Source: Teratosphaeria epicoccoides (taxonomy: Eukaryota; Ascomycota; Dothideomycetes; Mycosphaerellales; Teratosphaeriaceae). Taken from it: a DNA stretch of 64,000 nt. The stretch's first letter is position 1; the number at the start of each line of letters is the position of its first letter. Below are positions 42,563 through 53,689 of this stretch, piece after piece. Where the stretch lies: positions 1-64,000 of the forward strand of contig JADDMT010000123.1 of the NCBI GenBank assembly GCA_021401465.1, in the 5' to 3' direction. A program made the position numbers and the translations under genes. The notes beneath the pieces were generated by a model that saw only the letters and a list, made by a program, of their open reading frames with translations, searched no databases and was not told the origin of the DNA.

Positions 42563-44669
42563 CTAGAACAGGCTTCCCACTTCCTTCACCAGCGTCTCAT
42601 GCCCTTTGACCGCACCAACAGTCCCTTTAGCATCCAGCGTCTTGCAGAGATCCATCAGCTCGCCGTCCTGAGGCGCACAGTACACAACATAGCCCAGCGC
42701 CAACAACAGAGCCTTCCCAGCCTCCGCGCTGTTCTCCTCGCTCAATGCCTGCAGCAGAGACGCCGCCAACTCAATTTGCTCGCCGTCCGCCAACGCCTCC
42801 TCGCCTTCCTCTCGCCGGATGCGGTAGCTCGCCGTGGCGACATTGAAGGCTAGCGAAGCCGCCGCGACCCTGGTGGTAGGATGAATGGCGTCCAGTAACG
42901 AGCTTGTGATGAGCTGGACGATGAGGGTGATCAGGACGTTGCCCGACTTGAGGATCTCGGCGACAAAGAGCGGGGACGTGAATAAGTTGCACGCGAGGTG
43001 GACGGTCACCAGCCGCAGGTTGTGTGGAGCTTCCTCCGTGTCGTTGACAGAACGGATGATGGTGGCGACGGTGGCATGACCCTGCTGTTCCGCATGGAAG
43101 CCGCTGACTCGCGGGTCGATCATCGCGCACCTCAGAAGATCCACGGCCGCGAATCGCACGTCGAGGGGTAAGGCGAGGACTCTGTCGGCAAATGATAAGC
43201 GAGCCAGTGCTGGCAATGTAGCTTCTCGAGGATCTTTGTCGCGCTTCTCGATGAACTGCTTCAATGCGGTGAACTCCTGCTGCTGGCCGGCGGTGCCGAG
43301 CTTCGCTACCAGCTTGTCGAGAGGCGGGACTTTACTGTACACGACTGGCTTCATGGTGCCGAATTGCAGGGTGGGGACGGACAGCAGAGTGTGGGGGTGA
43401 GGAGGGAAAGCTTGCTGGATCGCGCGCTCGACGTTTGACTTCAAGAGCCCAGGGTCGGCTCCGGACCATTCGTCGAACCGAGATCCCTTGACAAAGGTCA
43501 TCAAGGTTGGTGTGCTACAAGCGAATGCGTTAGATGTCAAGGCGGCCGCAGCTTGCATTGGTCACAGCTTACGCTCGTATCTGGTATCGTGACGCCACGT
43601 CTTGTGCGTGGTTGATGTCAACCTTGGCGAATAACGCCTGAGGGTACTGCTCCGCAAGGCTGTCGTAGGTCGGATATATTATCCTGCAGGGTGCGCAAGT
43701 AGACGAAGTGAAGAAGATTGTGCTGACTGCATCTTGCGCGGTCGCCAGATGTCTCTCGAGAGATGGGAGATCCGTGACGTTGATCACGGAGCCGGATGTA
43801 GTCGCAGCAAGAGCGTGGGCGCTAGATGTGCTACGGATGTTTTGGGCAGTGCCGTTGGCCGCAGAAGGCTTGGGCACGCTCTGCGGAGGGACGGGTGCCT
43901 GGGTGACTTGTCTCATGCTTGCATCGATCTGTGGCTTGAGCATTTGACCAAAGGGCGTCTCGAGCACTCTTGCAGGTAGACTGGTGATGTGACCTGGGAT
44001 GCCTCTGCCAACCTGCCGAGCAAATATCAGCATGTCTGGATCCGACAGTGGCACACACGATTGACCGAGAAGAGGGCAATAGCGTACAGGCCCGAGTGCT
44101 TGGTGCAGCCTTTCTGAAATGCTAGCTTGCTGGGCTCCGACGGCTCCACCAAGGTGACCGAAAAGTTCTTGCATAGTGAGACTTGGCTTACCAGGAACGT
44201 TGCAAAATCGTTGGAGAAATTGTTACAGTTATGAGCAAAGAGATCATAGCTCTCGGGTGTGTAAATCTGTTTCAGGCTGTCGAGATACTCCAGGATGGTT
44301 TCCAGAGGTAGATTTGTGGTGCCTGATCAATGGCAAGGGCGGAGAGTTAGAATAGGAATCAATACACGTCGCTTCATGTCCTTGATCAGGTGGACTCGCC
44401 TAGCGATATCTTCTCCATCGGTTGCCCGTGGTGTGTCTGTCCTGCATAGCTACGCACAGCAAGAGAGAGACGTCAGCGGTTGTCTCACATGATTCCCTTC
44501 CTAACCAACAGCCGTACCACGTCTGAACACCCGCCCCGAAGAAGTATTCGATTCCGCCAAAGACGAGCGAAGTATGGTAAACGGCGTCGATCTGGATCCC
44601 TAGGAATTGGCGAGACATCTGACGAGCCAGGCCATGCGTGAGATCGTATACCCAGAGTTCCACTTCCAT
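42563..44669 (-). CDS. PPPDE peptidase - thioredoxin - PUL domain protein
   Basis: Five exons (44669-44518, 44449-44400, 44322-44192, 44012-43573, 43514-42563) encode 574 residues. Residues 1-135 form a PPPDE (DeSI-type) papain-fold isopeptidase: MEVELWVYDLTHG, H32 in YHTSLVFGG, C100 in AHNCNNFSNDF, and GIPGHITSLP. DeSI proteins remove SUMO or ubiquitin. About 180-290 is a thioredoxin fold with CAPC at 207-210 and the cis-proline stretch ATPTLMTFV. About 330-574 is a PUL domain, an ARM-type fold that binds Cdc48/p97 in Doa1/PLAA. This fusion suggests a Cdc48-linked isopeptidase. Intron 2 needs a GC donor; intron 3 is 179 nt. The SLIP-GC-like GTPase gene starts 335 bp away, divergently. Confidence 0.9.
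44323..44399 (-). other. GC-AG intron (intron 2 of the PPPDE-Trx-PUL gene)
   Basis: The exon ends ...TCGCTAG and the intron begins GCGAGTCCACCTG, has a CTAAC branch and ends GATCAG. Only this junction keeps the conserved PPPDE reading (KISLG|TTNLPLE) in phase; the nearest GT would leave a frame error. Confidence 0.7.
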
Positions 44670-45004
44670 CGTTGTGGTGCTGAGGCGTGCTGATATGCTT
44701 GAGGATGATATAGTTGTATACCATCTTTACGCTGCCAGCGCCACAGCAAACAGCTTCCCTCAGCATACATGCACGCTGGCGGCTGCATCGTATATTCGAG
44801 AAGGTGCGGTCCGGGCCGTCAACGCGACTTAGCGCGTTCGAGTCCAAAGCAGCCTCTAGCCAGACGCGTTCACGCGCACCAATCGTCACCGCTCTGCAAC
44901 CTGAGTCGATTGACGGAGAGCGCATGGAGTGCATGCATTGACGCACCGGCGTTGTTGCTGAAAGGCATCGCTGGAGTCGAGGTCTCGCATCCTCCATCAC
45001 CGAC
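44670..45004. promoter_or_regulatory. 335-bp divergent upstream region
   Basis: Shared upstream region of the PPPDE-thioredoxin-PUL gene (minus) and the SLIP-GC-like GTPase gene (plus). No specific site was identified. Confidence 0.5.
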
Positions 45005-48000
45005 ATGTCAGCCGCGTCTCTTACATCATCCGACGAGGTTTTGCACCTCGCACGTGAGGCAATCAGTGATCGAGATGAGCATCTCGCCAAGTCGCCGGAG
45101 AACATCATCATCGCTGTGTTGAGACACGACAGCGATGCATCGCACTGGCAACAGTCGGGGCGAGTGCAGAATTTCGTGTGGGTGAAGGCCAAGGTAAGTG
45201 CGACTCTGCCGTGCGCAGGCAGCGAGCGCGGCTGCCTGGCCCCTTGGCCCCACTTCCCAAATAGCTTTATTATCAACGCACCCGGTCGCGACTGACCATT
45301 TTGCAGCAAAGCGTCAGACTCAAGAAGATTCGTGACGCATATGTCAACAACTACGGATCCCACTTCACCGGGTCCATCACACTGAGGCTCGGCAATTCCA
45401 TCCCGGCGGACGCTTGTACCATGAACGAGACTGGCCAAGTCCGCGACAAGCACATCGTTTTCACGGCGGAAGAGGGCGCTGATGATCAACCGTCGACGCC
45501 TATGTCCGCACGCCGACCGCTACAACCTGTCTCTCGCCAGCGGACCGACCCACCAGTGGAGTCACCAGCGGCCACCAAGCCACTGGACAAATCCCCGAGG
45601 TCGCATTCCTCGCTGGCATTCCCAGGTCCCGACAGCTATGTGCCCGATGCGCAGGCTGCCGCTCGGTCAAAGGATATGACGGAGCATGGGACGGGCCTGC
45701 CAACGAAGCTTTCAGGTGTCAATGGTTCCGCTGCATCAGCTCCATCAACCGGTCAGACTGTCAAACCAGAGCCCATGGCCCAGGACACTGCCATGCACGA
45801 CATCCCCGAGAGGCTTGATTCAACATCGGAGCCACGACCAAAGCGGGAAGACTCGCCCGAACCGCGATACAAGGCAGAAGCAGGAGGACAGAACCCTTTT
45901 GCAGGACCGGAACCCCATGACGATGATTGTGCAATGAGTGGACGTGCTCTGAACGACCTGACGCAAGAAGTCATCCCGGAGAAGTTGGAGGCCGCTGTCC
46001 AGGCCGGTATTCGAGTGCTCTCGGAGCTGTCGGTGCCATTGAAGGCCCTCCACAGCGCAGACGCGAAAAGCTGGCTCGAGCAGCTGGAGAAAGTCCGAGA
46101 GCTGGGTGCCAGGCACAGAACCGTGGTTGGTGTTGTCGGTAATACCGGTGCCGGCAAAAGCAGCGTCATCAATGCCATGCTGGACGAGGAGCGCTTGGTT
46201 CCAACGAATTGCATGCGCGCATGCACTGCTGTCGTCACTGAGCTCTCGTATAACTACGTGGACGATCTCGCCGCCAAGTACAGAGCCGAGATCGAGTTCA
46301 TATCTCCCGAGGACTGGCGCAAGGAGTTGAGAGTTCTATTTCAAGAGATCATTGATGACGACGGCCGCATTGCCAATGAAGCCAGCAATCCAGACAGTGA
46401 AGCGGGAGTGGCATATGCCAAAATCCGGGCCGTCTACCACAAATTCACCAAAGAGATGCTGGGCGAGGCGACGGTCGACAGTCTCATGCGAGTCAAGCAC
46501 GTGCAGAGCGTTTTGGGAACCACTCGTGGATTCAAGGAGCGAGAGCCAGAGAACTTCTACCGCCGACTCCAAAACTACGTCGACAGCAAGGAAAAGGGTA
46601 CTGAAAAGAAGGACAAGAATGGCAACAAGATCACGAATCCGAAACGTGAATTTGAGTTCTGGCCGCTCATAAAATGCGTCAAGATCTATACCAAGGCGTC
46701 CGCGCTCGAGACAGGAGCAGTGATTGTCGATCTTCCTGGTGTGCATGACTCTAATGCTGCCCGCGCTGCGGTCGCTGAGTCGTATATCAAGCAATGTACC
46801 GGCCTCTGGATCGTCGCCCCGATCAACCGTGCTGTCGACGACAAGGCTGCCAAGACCCTGCTTGGCGATACCTTCAAGCGCCAATTGAAGTATGACGGCT
46901 CGTACTCCGCTGTGACCTTTATCTGCTCGAAGACTGACGACATCTCACGCACTGAGGCGACAGACAGCCTCGATCTTGGCGATGACATGGCGGAACTGGA
47001 AGATCAGCTTTCGAAGTTGGCACAGCGACGCAGGTCACTCGAGCGCAAGGTCAAGGACGCGCAAGACCAGAGAATGGATCACCAGGATGCCATGGATGCC
47101 ATCGACGATCAAATGGAAGCTTACGAAGAGCGCTTGACTGCTATTGAGGACGGTAAGACAGTGTACCCACCGAGTCCGGAAAAGCGTAAGCGAGCATCAA
47201 GCCAGACGGGAAGTCGAAAGAGGCGAGCTGGGGATGAATCCGGATCGCTATTTGAAGACTTCACTGAAGTCTCTAACAATGAGATTGCAATTGATGTCAA
47301 CGAAGGTAACACCCAAATTCCGTTGACACTCGAGCAAGTCGAGATGCAGATTGACGAGTTGAAGGCATTGAAGAGGGAAGCACGCAAGGAGCGGAGCAAG
47401 CTGGACAATGAGATTCGCGAGATTGAAAAGCAGATCGACCCCATCAAGGAGCAGGAGTCAGCTATTGATGCCAAGCAGAGCGCTATCTGCATTGCCGGAA
47501 GGAATGATTACTCTCGCTCAGCCATTCAGCAAGACTTCGCGGCCGGTATCAGAGAGCTCGACCAAGAGAATGCAGAGGAAGAGGACCCGGAAAGCTTCGA
47601 TCCAGACGAGGACCTTCGCGATTACGACAAAGTCGCTCGCGATCTACCAGTATTCTGCGTCAGCAGCAGAGCATATCAGCAGTTGTCGGGCAGGCTGCGA
47701 AAGGACAAGAAAGTGCCCGGCTTTGACAACATCGAGCAGACAGAGGTGCCACAGCTACAGGCTCATTGCCAGAAATTGACTGTCAACGGACGTCAAGCTA
47801 GTTGCCGTCGATTTCTCAATTCGCTCAACCAGCTTCTCAGGTCCATGGGCTTGTGGTCATCTGACGACGGCAGTGGCGCCAATATGACCGATCAGCAGCG
47901 TGATGACGAGCGGGGGTTTCTCAAGAGAAAGCTGCACGAGCTCGAGAAAGCTCTCGAGAAGGCAGTGACAGCTACTGCGGAAGATGTGGAAACTACCCTT

Positions 48001-49286
48001 GACGAGCAACTATTAGAGAAGTTCCCTGCGGCGGTCAAAGCGGCTGCTGAGCTGGCAGTACCGTCAGCTTCTGGCTGGGGTGCTCACAAGAGCGTTGGCG
48101 GATTGTAAGTGCTTCTGCATCTTTCCATCATTTTTGTCTCCTGTGAAGCACGACCCTCGGACATTCACTGACAAGCTGCTTGCAGGCCATATCCGACGTA
48201 CAAAGCGACGGTCCGCCGCAACGGTGCCTTCTCTGGGTCTATGGGACCGAAAGACTTCAATGCAGAGCTCACTGAACCAATTTACAAACAGCTGGCGACT
48301 GCCTGGGAGAAGTCATTCCAGCGCAGGATGCCAGGCATTCTGAGAAACCTTACCAGGACTGGCACTGATCTGCTGAAGAACTTCCATGCTGCCATTGCCG
48401 CTCGCTGCCGTGAGTGTGGCCACGGGCTGGCTCGGCTTGGTGCGCTTGAGGTTCAGCTTCAGGCATATGGAGCTATCTTCAGTGATCTTGCGGCCAGCAT
48501 GGTGAGTCTTGGCAGAGAGTCATCGTACGGGGAAGCCGTGCTGACAGACTGCACAGATCGAGCAAATCAATGAACAGCAGCGTGAGACCAACCGAGAATT
48601 TACTCCCGTAAGTCCCAATCCTCAAAGCTCCGTAAATCGCGTGTTGCCTGCTTGCAGGACGTCGTCCCGAAAGATGCTGATTTCTGTGGTAGGTCATCCA
48701 GCGCATCATGGAGCCTGCGTATAGAATGTGCTTCGAAGAACGCGGTAGGGGATCGTATATGCGCATGAAGAACATCATGCAGTCACATGTGACCTCGAAC
48801 AGAATGACAATGTTCGAAAGCGCCGCGAAGGAAGTCCGCAAAGCTCTCGGAAAGATGTGTGACTCTATCCGTTCTGATATGCTGGATCGCGCCGACCAGC
48901 TGTACGTCAGTATGCAACGCGACTACATGAGCATCATTAGTGGCGTCCAGATCGACAACAAGATGCCACGCGAAGAGCGCACGATGCGTCGGGAGGTCGA
49001 GGAGGTCATCTGCAAGTCTGACGACCTTTTCCAAGGCGTCGTAGATGCTGATGTCAAGGACCTTAAGAAGGAGGCTTCTGCCGAGGGATCCGACTCCGAT
49101 GGTCAGCAATTCGTCTTTGAAGACGAAACTGGCGATAAGGACGACATCAGCGATGACGAGGACGTTCAGGTTGAGGACTCCGATGTCGATACCACTTGTG
49201 GTGACCACAACGGCCAGAAGCAGGAGCTGGAGGCGCATGAGGCTGTCCCAAAACAGCCGACGGAGAAGATTCACGACGCAGAGTAG
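45005..49286 (+). CDS. large dynamin-like GTPase, nuclear GTPase SLIP-GC homologue
   Basis: Five exons (45005-45193, 45307-48104, 48186-48501, 48557-48607, 48693-49286) give 1315 residues with all phases consistent. A ~270-residue disordered head precedes the dynamin-type GTPase domain: GNTGAGKS at 341-348, DLPG at 538-541, CSKTDD. Long coiled coils follow (about 600-660 and 725-775), with a basic nuclear-signal-like patch between them (EKRKRASSQTGSRKRRA). The C-terminal part has GPKDFNAELTEPIYKQ, REFTPVIQRIMEPAY and RGRGSYMRMKNIM. These boxes match vertebrate SLIP-GC, which protects B cells from mutator-induced breaks; fungal members are uncharacterised. The acceptor of the last intron is the one giving REFTP-VIQRIM. 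The tail is acidic. Confidence 0.9.
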
Positions 49287-49831
49287 GCAAGCATGGTGCA
49301 TCAAGCGAGTCTTCTGAGCGCAACAAACTCAACTTTAATGTCCTGTTGCAGCTTGACCGAGCTTCGGGCTTCGGGCTTCATAAAAGCCTTGCTTGGACCC
49401 AGGTATGAGGTCGTAGCATAGATCGAAATGTGGATATGCATGAGATACTAGTACGACTCTCACGGTCACCGGCAGTCGGACTAGTGCACCGTGGCGCAAG
49501 TCGCAATCGGGATGAGATTGGAATCTTCGATAGCTAGCGCACTTGGCTGAGCAACGACTCACTTGGCTCTGTCTGTCAACCTAAATTTGGGAATGCAAGT
49601 TGTTGCCGGACCGAACGCGGCATGGATATGGCTGTCTCGCACACCGAGCCCAATCATTTGAAGACGAGAAACCGGAAACGATCCCTCGCACCGGCCGTGG
49701 TTTGTCCGCGAGAATGTGCTTCTTCACGTTTGACAATGATGCACCAGTCTGGCCAATGCGGCTCAAATTGACGGTATTATTGCTTGACGACATGGTTCTG
49801 AATGCCGTCAGTCGTCGATACCTAGTAAAGG
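49287..49831. other. intergenic
   Basis: 3' flank of the GTPase and promoter of the glycosyltransferase gene. Nothing else is seen. Confidence 0.5.
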
Positions 49832-51292
49832 ATGTACCTGAGCGTGCTTCACTTTTGCCGAAGCCGGCTCCACTACATACACTGGAAAGCTGTTGCTCTG
49901 ATCGTCGCTGTCTCGGCAGCAGGTTATGCAGTCCTTTCCCGTGGTCCCTTTGATCACTCTCTGGCCTTCGCATCGCATATCATCAACCATCGACATTCTT
50001 TCGCCCACGCGTCATTTCCAACGAACAATGTCGCAGTCATCGTCAAGACCGGAGCGACAGTCTCGATGTCCGGGCGTCTGGCTGCACTGCTATGCACATC
50101 ACTGGCTGCGGTGAAAGATCCTCTGATTGTCTCAGATCTGGAGCAAATGATGGGAAAGCACCGCATACACGATGCTTTTGCTCATTTTCCCAAGGAGATG
50201 ATAGATAACCATCCAGACTTCGCGCTCTATCGCAAGCAGCAAGAATACGTTGCCACCGGGGACGCAAAAAGTCTGGAATCGCTCAGCAAAATGCCCATCC
50301 CCAATAACAAGGGCATCGAGGACAGAAATGCTGCCTGGGCTCTGGATCGATACAAATTCCCGCGCATGGTGGAGCTCGCCATCTCAGAACGGCCGGACCG
50401 GGACTGGTATGTCTTCATGGAAGATGACACATATCTGAGCCACGATGCCCTTCTTCAATTTCTCGCGGAGTACGATCCCGGCGAACCGTGGTACATCGGA
50501 AGCCCAGTGCGGATGCCAGGTCGGAAGGAAGAGCCTTATTTCTTCGGCTATGGAGGTAGCGGCTTCATTCTGTCTAGAGCAGTGATGAAGGAGTGGGAGA
50601 ATCATCACTACGATCTGGCGAGTCACTGGGACCAGAAGATCCAAGACATATGGTTCGGCGACTGGGTCATGGCCCAAGTCCTCCATGAAGAGCTCGGTCT
50701 CCGACTGACTCCGGCATGGCCGATGCTGAACAATGACGAACCCTCGATGATACCCTTCGGGCATGACACCTGGTGTCAGCCTGCAGTGACATTGCATCAC
50801 ATGCAAGCCCAGCAGTTCAACTCCATCTACCAGGCGGAGAAAGAACGGCATGGCCATGCCCTGAACTTCAGAGATGCCTTTGCAGCTGCAACTCCTTCCG
50901 GCCTTCCGAACAGACGAGGGAACTGGACAAACGAAGCAGATAAGAGAGACTATCATGAAACGAAACATCGCTGGCAGTTCAAGCTGAAGCCTCCCAAGCG
51001 TGCTCATCGATCGTATGACAGCTGCCACCAAGCTTGCGAAGAGGACAAAAGGTGCTTCATGTTCTCTTTCGTGGAAGATTGGCCACGGCTGGAGTTCAAA
51101 GACAGTGCCGAAGTGGACACCAAGTGCCATCTGAGCGATGTGTTTCGGTTGGGCCATGCGCAGGAGCCGAGCACTGTGGAGTCCGAGGATAAAGCTAAGA
51201 ACATGACGATTACGTATGACAGACACTTGACCAGTGGCTGGATGACCAGTCGGATCGACGGATTCAGGGAGAAGAAAGACTGCGGTCGATGA
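49832..51292 (+). CDS. type II membrane glycosyltransferase, family 31/fringe-like
   Basis: The single exon encodes 486 residues. One N-terminal anchor (about residues 17-36) makes it a type II Golgi protein. The catalytic region has a DxD-like metal-binding motif, EDD at 197-199 in WYVFMEDDTYLS, followed by EPWYIGSPV and FGYGGSGFILSRAVM, with FGDWVMAQVL further on. This is the fringe-type family 31 pattern seen in plant and fungal DUF604 proteins. A cysteine-rich PAN-like segment (SYDSCHQACEEDKRCFMFSF...KCHLSDVF) lies near 385-430. The donor sugar cannot be told; beta-1,3-linked transfer is usual for the family. Confidence 0.85.
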   Translation: MYLSVLHFCRSRLHYIHWKAVALIVAVSAAGYAVLSRGPFDHSLAFASHIINHRHSFAHASFPTNNVAVIVKTGATVSMSGRLAALLCTSLAAVKDPLIVSDLEQMMGKHRIHDAFAHFPKEMIDNHPDFALYRKQQEYVATGDAKSLESLSKMPIPNNKGIEDRNAAWALDRYKFPRMVELAISERPDRDWYVFMEDDTYLSHDALLQFLAEYDPGEPWYIGSPVRMPGRKEEPYFFGYGGSGFILSRAVMKEWENHHYDLASHWDQKIQDIWFGDWVMAQVLHEELGLRLTPAWPMLNNDEPSMIPFGHDTWCQPAVTLHHMQAQQFNSIYQAEKERHGHALNFRDAFAAATPSGLPNRRGNWTNEADKRDYHETKHRWQFKLKPPKRAHRSYDSCHQACEEDKRCFMFSFVEDWPRLEFKDSAEVDTKCHLSDVFRLGHAQEPSTVESEDKAKNMTITYDRHLTSGWMTSRIDGFREKKDCGR

Positions 51293-51517
51293 TGTACTCG
51301 TATGTGACCTTTGAATGCTACACCAAGCATGTGCAATTCTTTCTCGGTCCTCGTGCATCCTTACGTCTAGCAAAGATTCGAGCCTTCTTTGGAATCAAAG
51401 CTGGCGCCTATGCATAAATAATCGGTGGATGGTACACTGTTCGACACGATGAGCATGTGAATCCCCAAGCAGTGTCTAGAATGATTCTGATGCATTCCCT
51501 CAGGTACTGGGAACTTA

Positions 51518-51784
51518 CTAGGCCTTCTTGTAGACATAAACTCTCCCTTTCGTGCGGTGTTTAAAACACGTGTCGGAACATTTGTCGTCCTGCGACAACC
51601 CTTTCTGGACTTCTTCGACGCAGTAAGCATGATCGAGATACGCGCAGCCGTCGTGGCCTTGATTGATGCATTCTTGGACTTGGAACCCGCAGCAACGGAG
51701 ATCGGTAAAGTGGCATTCTGTGGCGGAGGACAGGGCGGGGAGGTGCAAGAGCATCGCAAGAGTGGTGAAGGTCGGAAGCTTCAT
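51518..51784 (-). CDS. small secreted cysteine-rich protein
   Basis: From the Met at 51784 the frame encodes 88 residues: a signal peptide (MKLPTFTTLAMLLHLPALSSA) and a mature part of about 67 residues with eight cysteines, starting TECHFTDLRCCGFQVQEC. The spacing C-x6-CC-x7-C-x6-C-x7-C-x14-C-x3-C is compact and suggests four disulfides. The frame is open to 52120, but the extra 112 residues have no signal peptide and look like leader. The family is unknown. The size, signal and even cysteine number suggest an effector or defensin-like protein. The end RVYVYKKA is basic. Confidence 0.7.
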   Translation of the reverse strand: MKLPTFTTLAMLLHLPALSSATECHFTDLRCCGFQVQECINQGHDGCAYLDHAYCVEEVQKGLSQDDKCSDTCFKHRTKGRVYVYKKA

Positions 51785-53689
51785 TGTAGATGGAAGGCGG
51801 TTCGCGCGGCCTGGAATGCCGATTCGATCAGCTGACGTCGTTCGATAAGATGATTCTTCGCGTGTTGTGGGACAGTCCCGGAGGTTCAGTGGATTGAGCT
51901 CGTCGGCAATAGAGCTATGAGATGTATTCGATCGAGATCCACCAGTGGGTGCCAGATGGACTGAAGGCCGATCTTGAGCAGCGAGCAGGGATGGCGAAGG
52001 GTAGAAATAAGAGCAAAGCTCATTGAGAGACGGTAAGAGACGGGAGCGAGCCTGCTCTCGTTTGGCGTCGAGACAGCGGAAGGTGGACTCTATGTACCTG
52101 CACGTTTTGCTCAGAGACAAATATGTCCAAGTGAGTCACTTCCAACAGCAATGATTTCCCGCACACTTGTGACCCGCGAAGCGCTCCGGGCAGTGACGGA
52201 GACGCACGCCGTGTGTGTCCGCCAACAAATCCGGTGACCGTAATGAGATTAAATAGCCGCCAAGGCCGGGACCAAGTGCAAAAGAGACAAGTGAGTGAAA
52301 TGTTACGAGATGAAGTTTTCGAGCGAGATTTGCATTCGCCGACTATTGATCAAGCACTTGACCACGTAAGCGCATGATATCTGCCGTCTACGGTGTTGTC
52401 GATCAGCCAAGGTTGGTCAAAAGGTGGAATTACGCCTGCCTTTACAGACGATACCGCCCAGCCCATTGGCGCCGATTGCCTCGATGAGGTCTGAATGGGA
52501 GCATCTTGCGGGGCCCTAGGATATCTCAATAGAGGCCTGATCCAGCTCTTCGGCCACGGATGCGTAGTTGTCGCGCAGCTGGGCAGTAAGGGCCGCTGTA
52601 GCGGGGTACATCAGAGCAAGTATTGACGGGTGCAGGACTGCATCATGCGTATCTCCAAGGCGGCACTGGATTTTTTCAGACCGTAGCGGCTGCTGAAGGC
52701 AATGGCGACGTCGCCGTGGACGGACGGTGGGTACGGAGTAATTGCAAGATCAGCCGGTCAGTGGTGTCCTCCAAAATGTGACTCCACTAGACGGATGATG
52801 GGCATCGGGAACCACATGATCTTCATTGGTGTTGCTGTGTCTTGCTGCTGCACGACGAGGCAGCATTGAGCAAGATGGAAAATGAACTCCGACGTTGGAT
52901 CGAAGGCATGCTGCCTACATCACATCAGCGGCTTGTGCACGGTCGATCGTGTCGCTCGAAATAGCAGGCACAGCCCCACTCCTTTGGCACATCAGGCCAA
53001 GACACTGATCCTGACGCCGACTTCTTTTTGCGCAGGCGAGACTTTGGATCCACGAATCGGTCACGGTCAAGCTCTCGAGTCCCGTGTACTCGTTAACAGC
53101 AATCGTCCCCGACATTATGATTGACGCTCCATCCGGTTGCCTCCCATCTTCCTTCAACGTTCGGTGGCTGCTGTCGCATGGAAGGCCGCTAACTGTCGTA
53201 TTCGATGTGACCAAGCTCAGCTTGGCCCCTGTGCCTCTCTGGTACGTTCCCACAAGACCAACACAGGCCAGTCCCAATGCCCAGACAGCATCACAACAAG
53301 CTCCCGCGCCACTGTAGGGCGATACGATATCCTAACAATGCACACCGCCAGTAGGACGTAGTGGATCTGGAGAACTGAACCAGCTGACACGGGCTTACAG
53401 AGTCCAGAAGCTTTCGAGATCTGTGCAAACGACTGTGGCTGCCGAATGATGCATTGGGTTGCAAGGTTGCTAATGTGATCACCCGAACTTGGAATAGGAT
53501 CACCCCAGGACTTCCTTATATCAGACCTAGTACTAGAAAGGCTCGCCCTGCCGCGCTTCGGTCTCACTCATTTCTGGTCGCCGAGAATAGAAGACCACGC
53601 CGCCTGGATTACTCGTTGTAGGGCTACGTCCCGCTATTCTGACTGTTGCGAGGCGCATCGCAGCTGGGCATATAATATGCTCAGCTTGG
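51785..53689. other. gene-poor intergenic region
   Basis: No intact gene. On the minus strand around 52450-52730 two adjoining frames look protein-like (DVAIAFSSRYGLKKSSAALE; then TAQLRDNYASVAEELDQASIE) but are separated by a stop and frame change, so they may be a relic. Confidence 0.45.

Noticed and set aside
52450..52730. Minus-strand protein-like fragments
   Set aside because: A stop and frame change separate them and I could name no family, so they are only mentioned in the intergenic entry.
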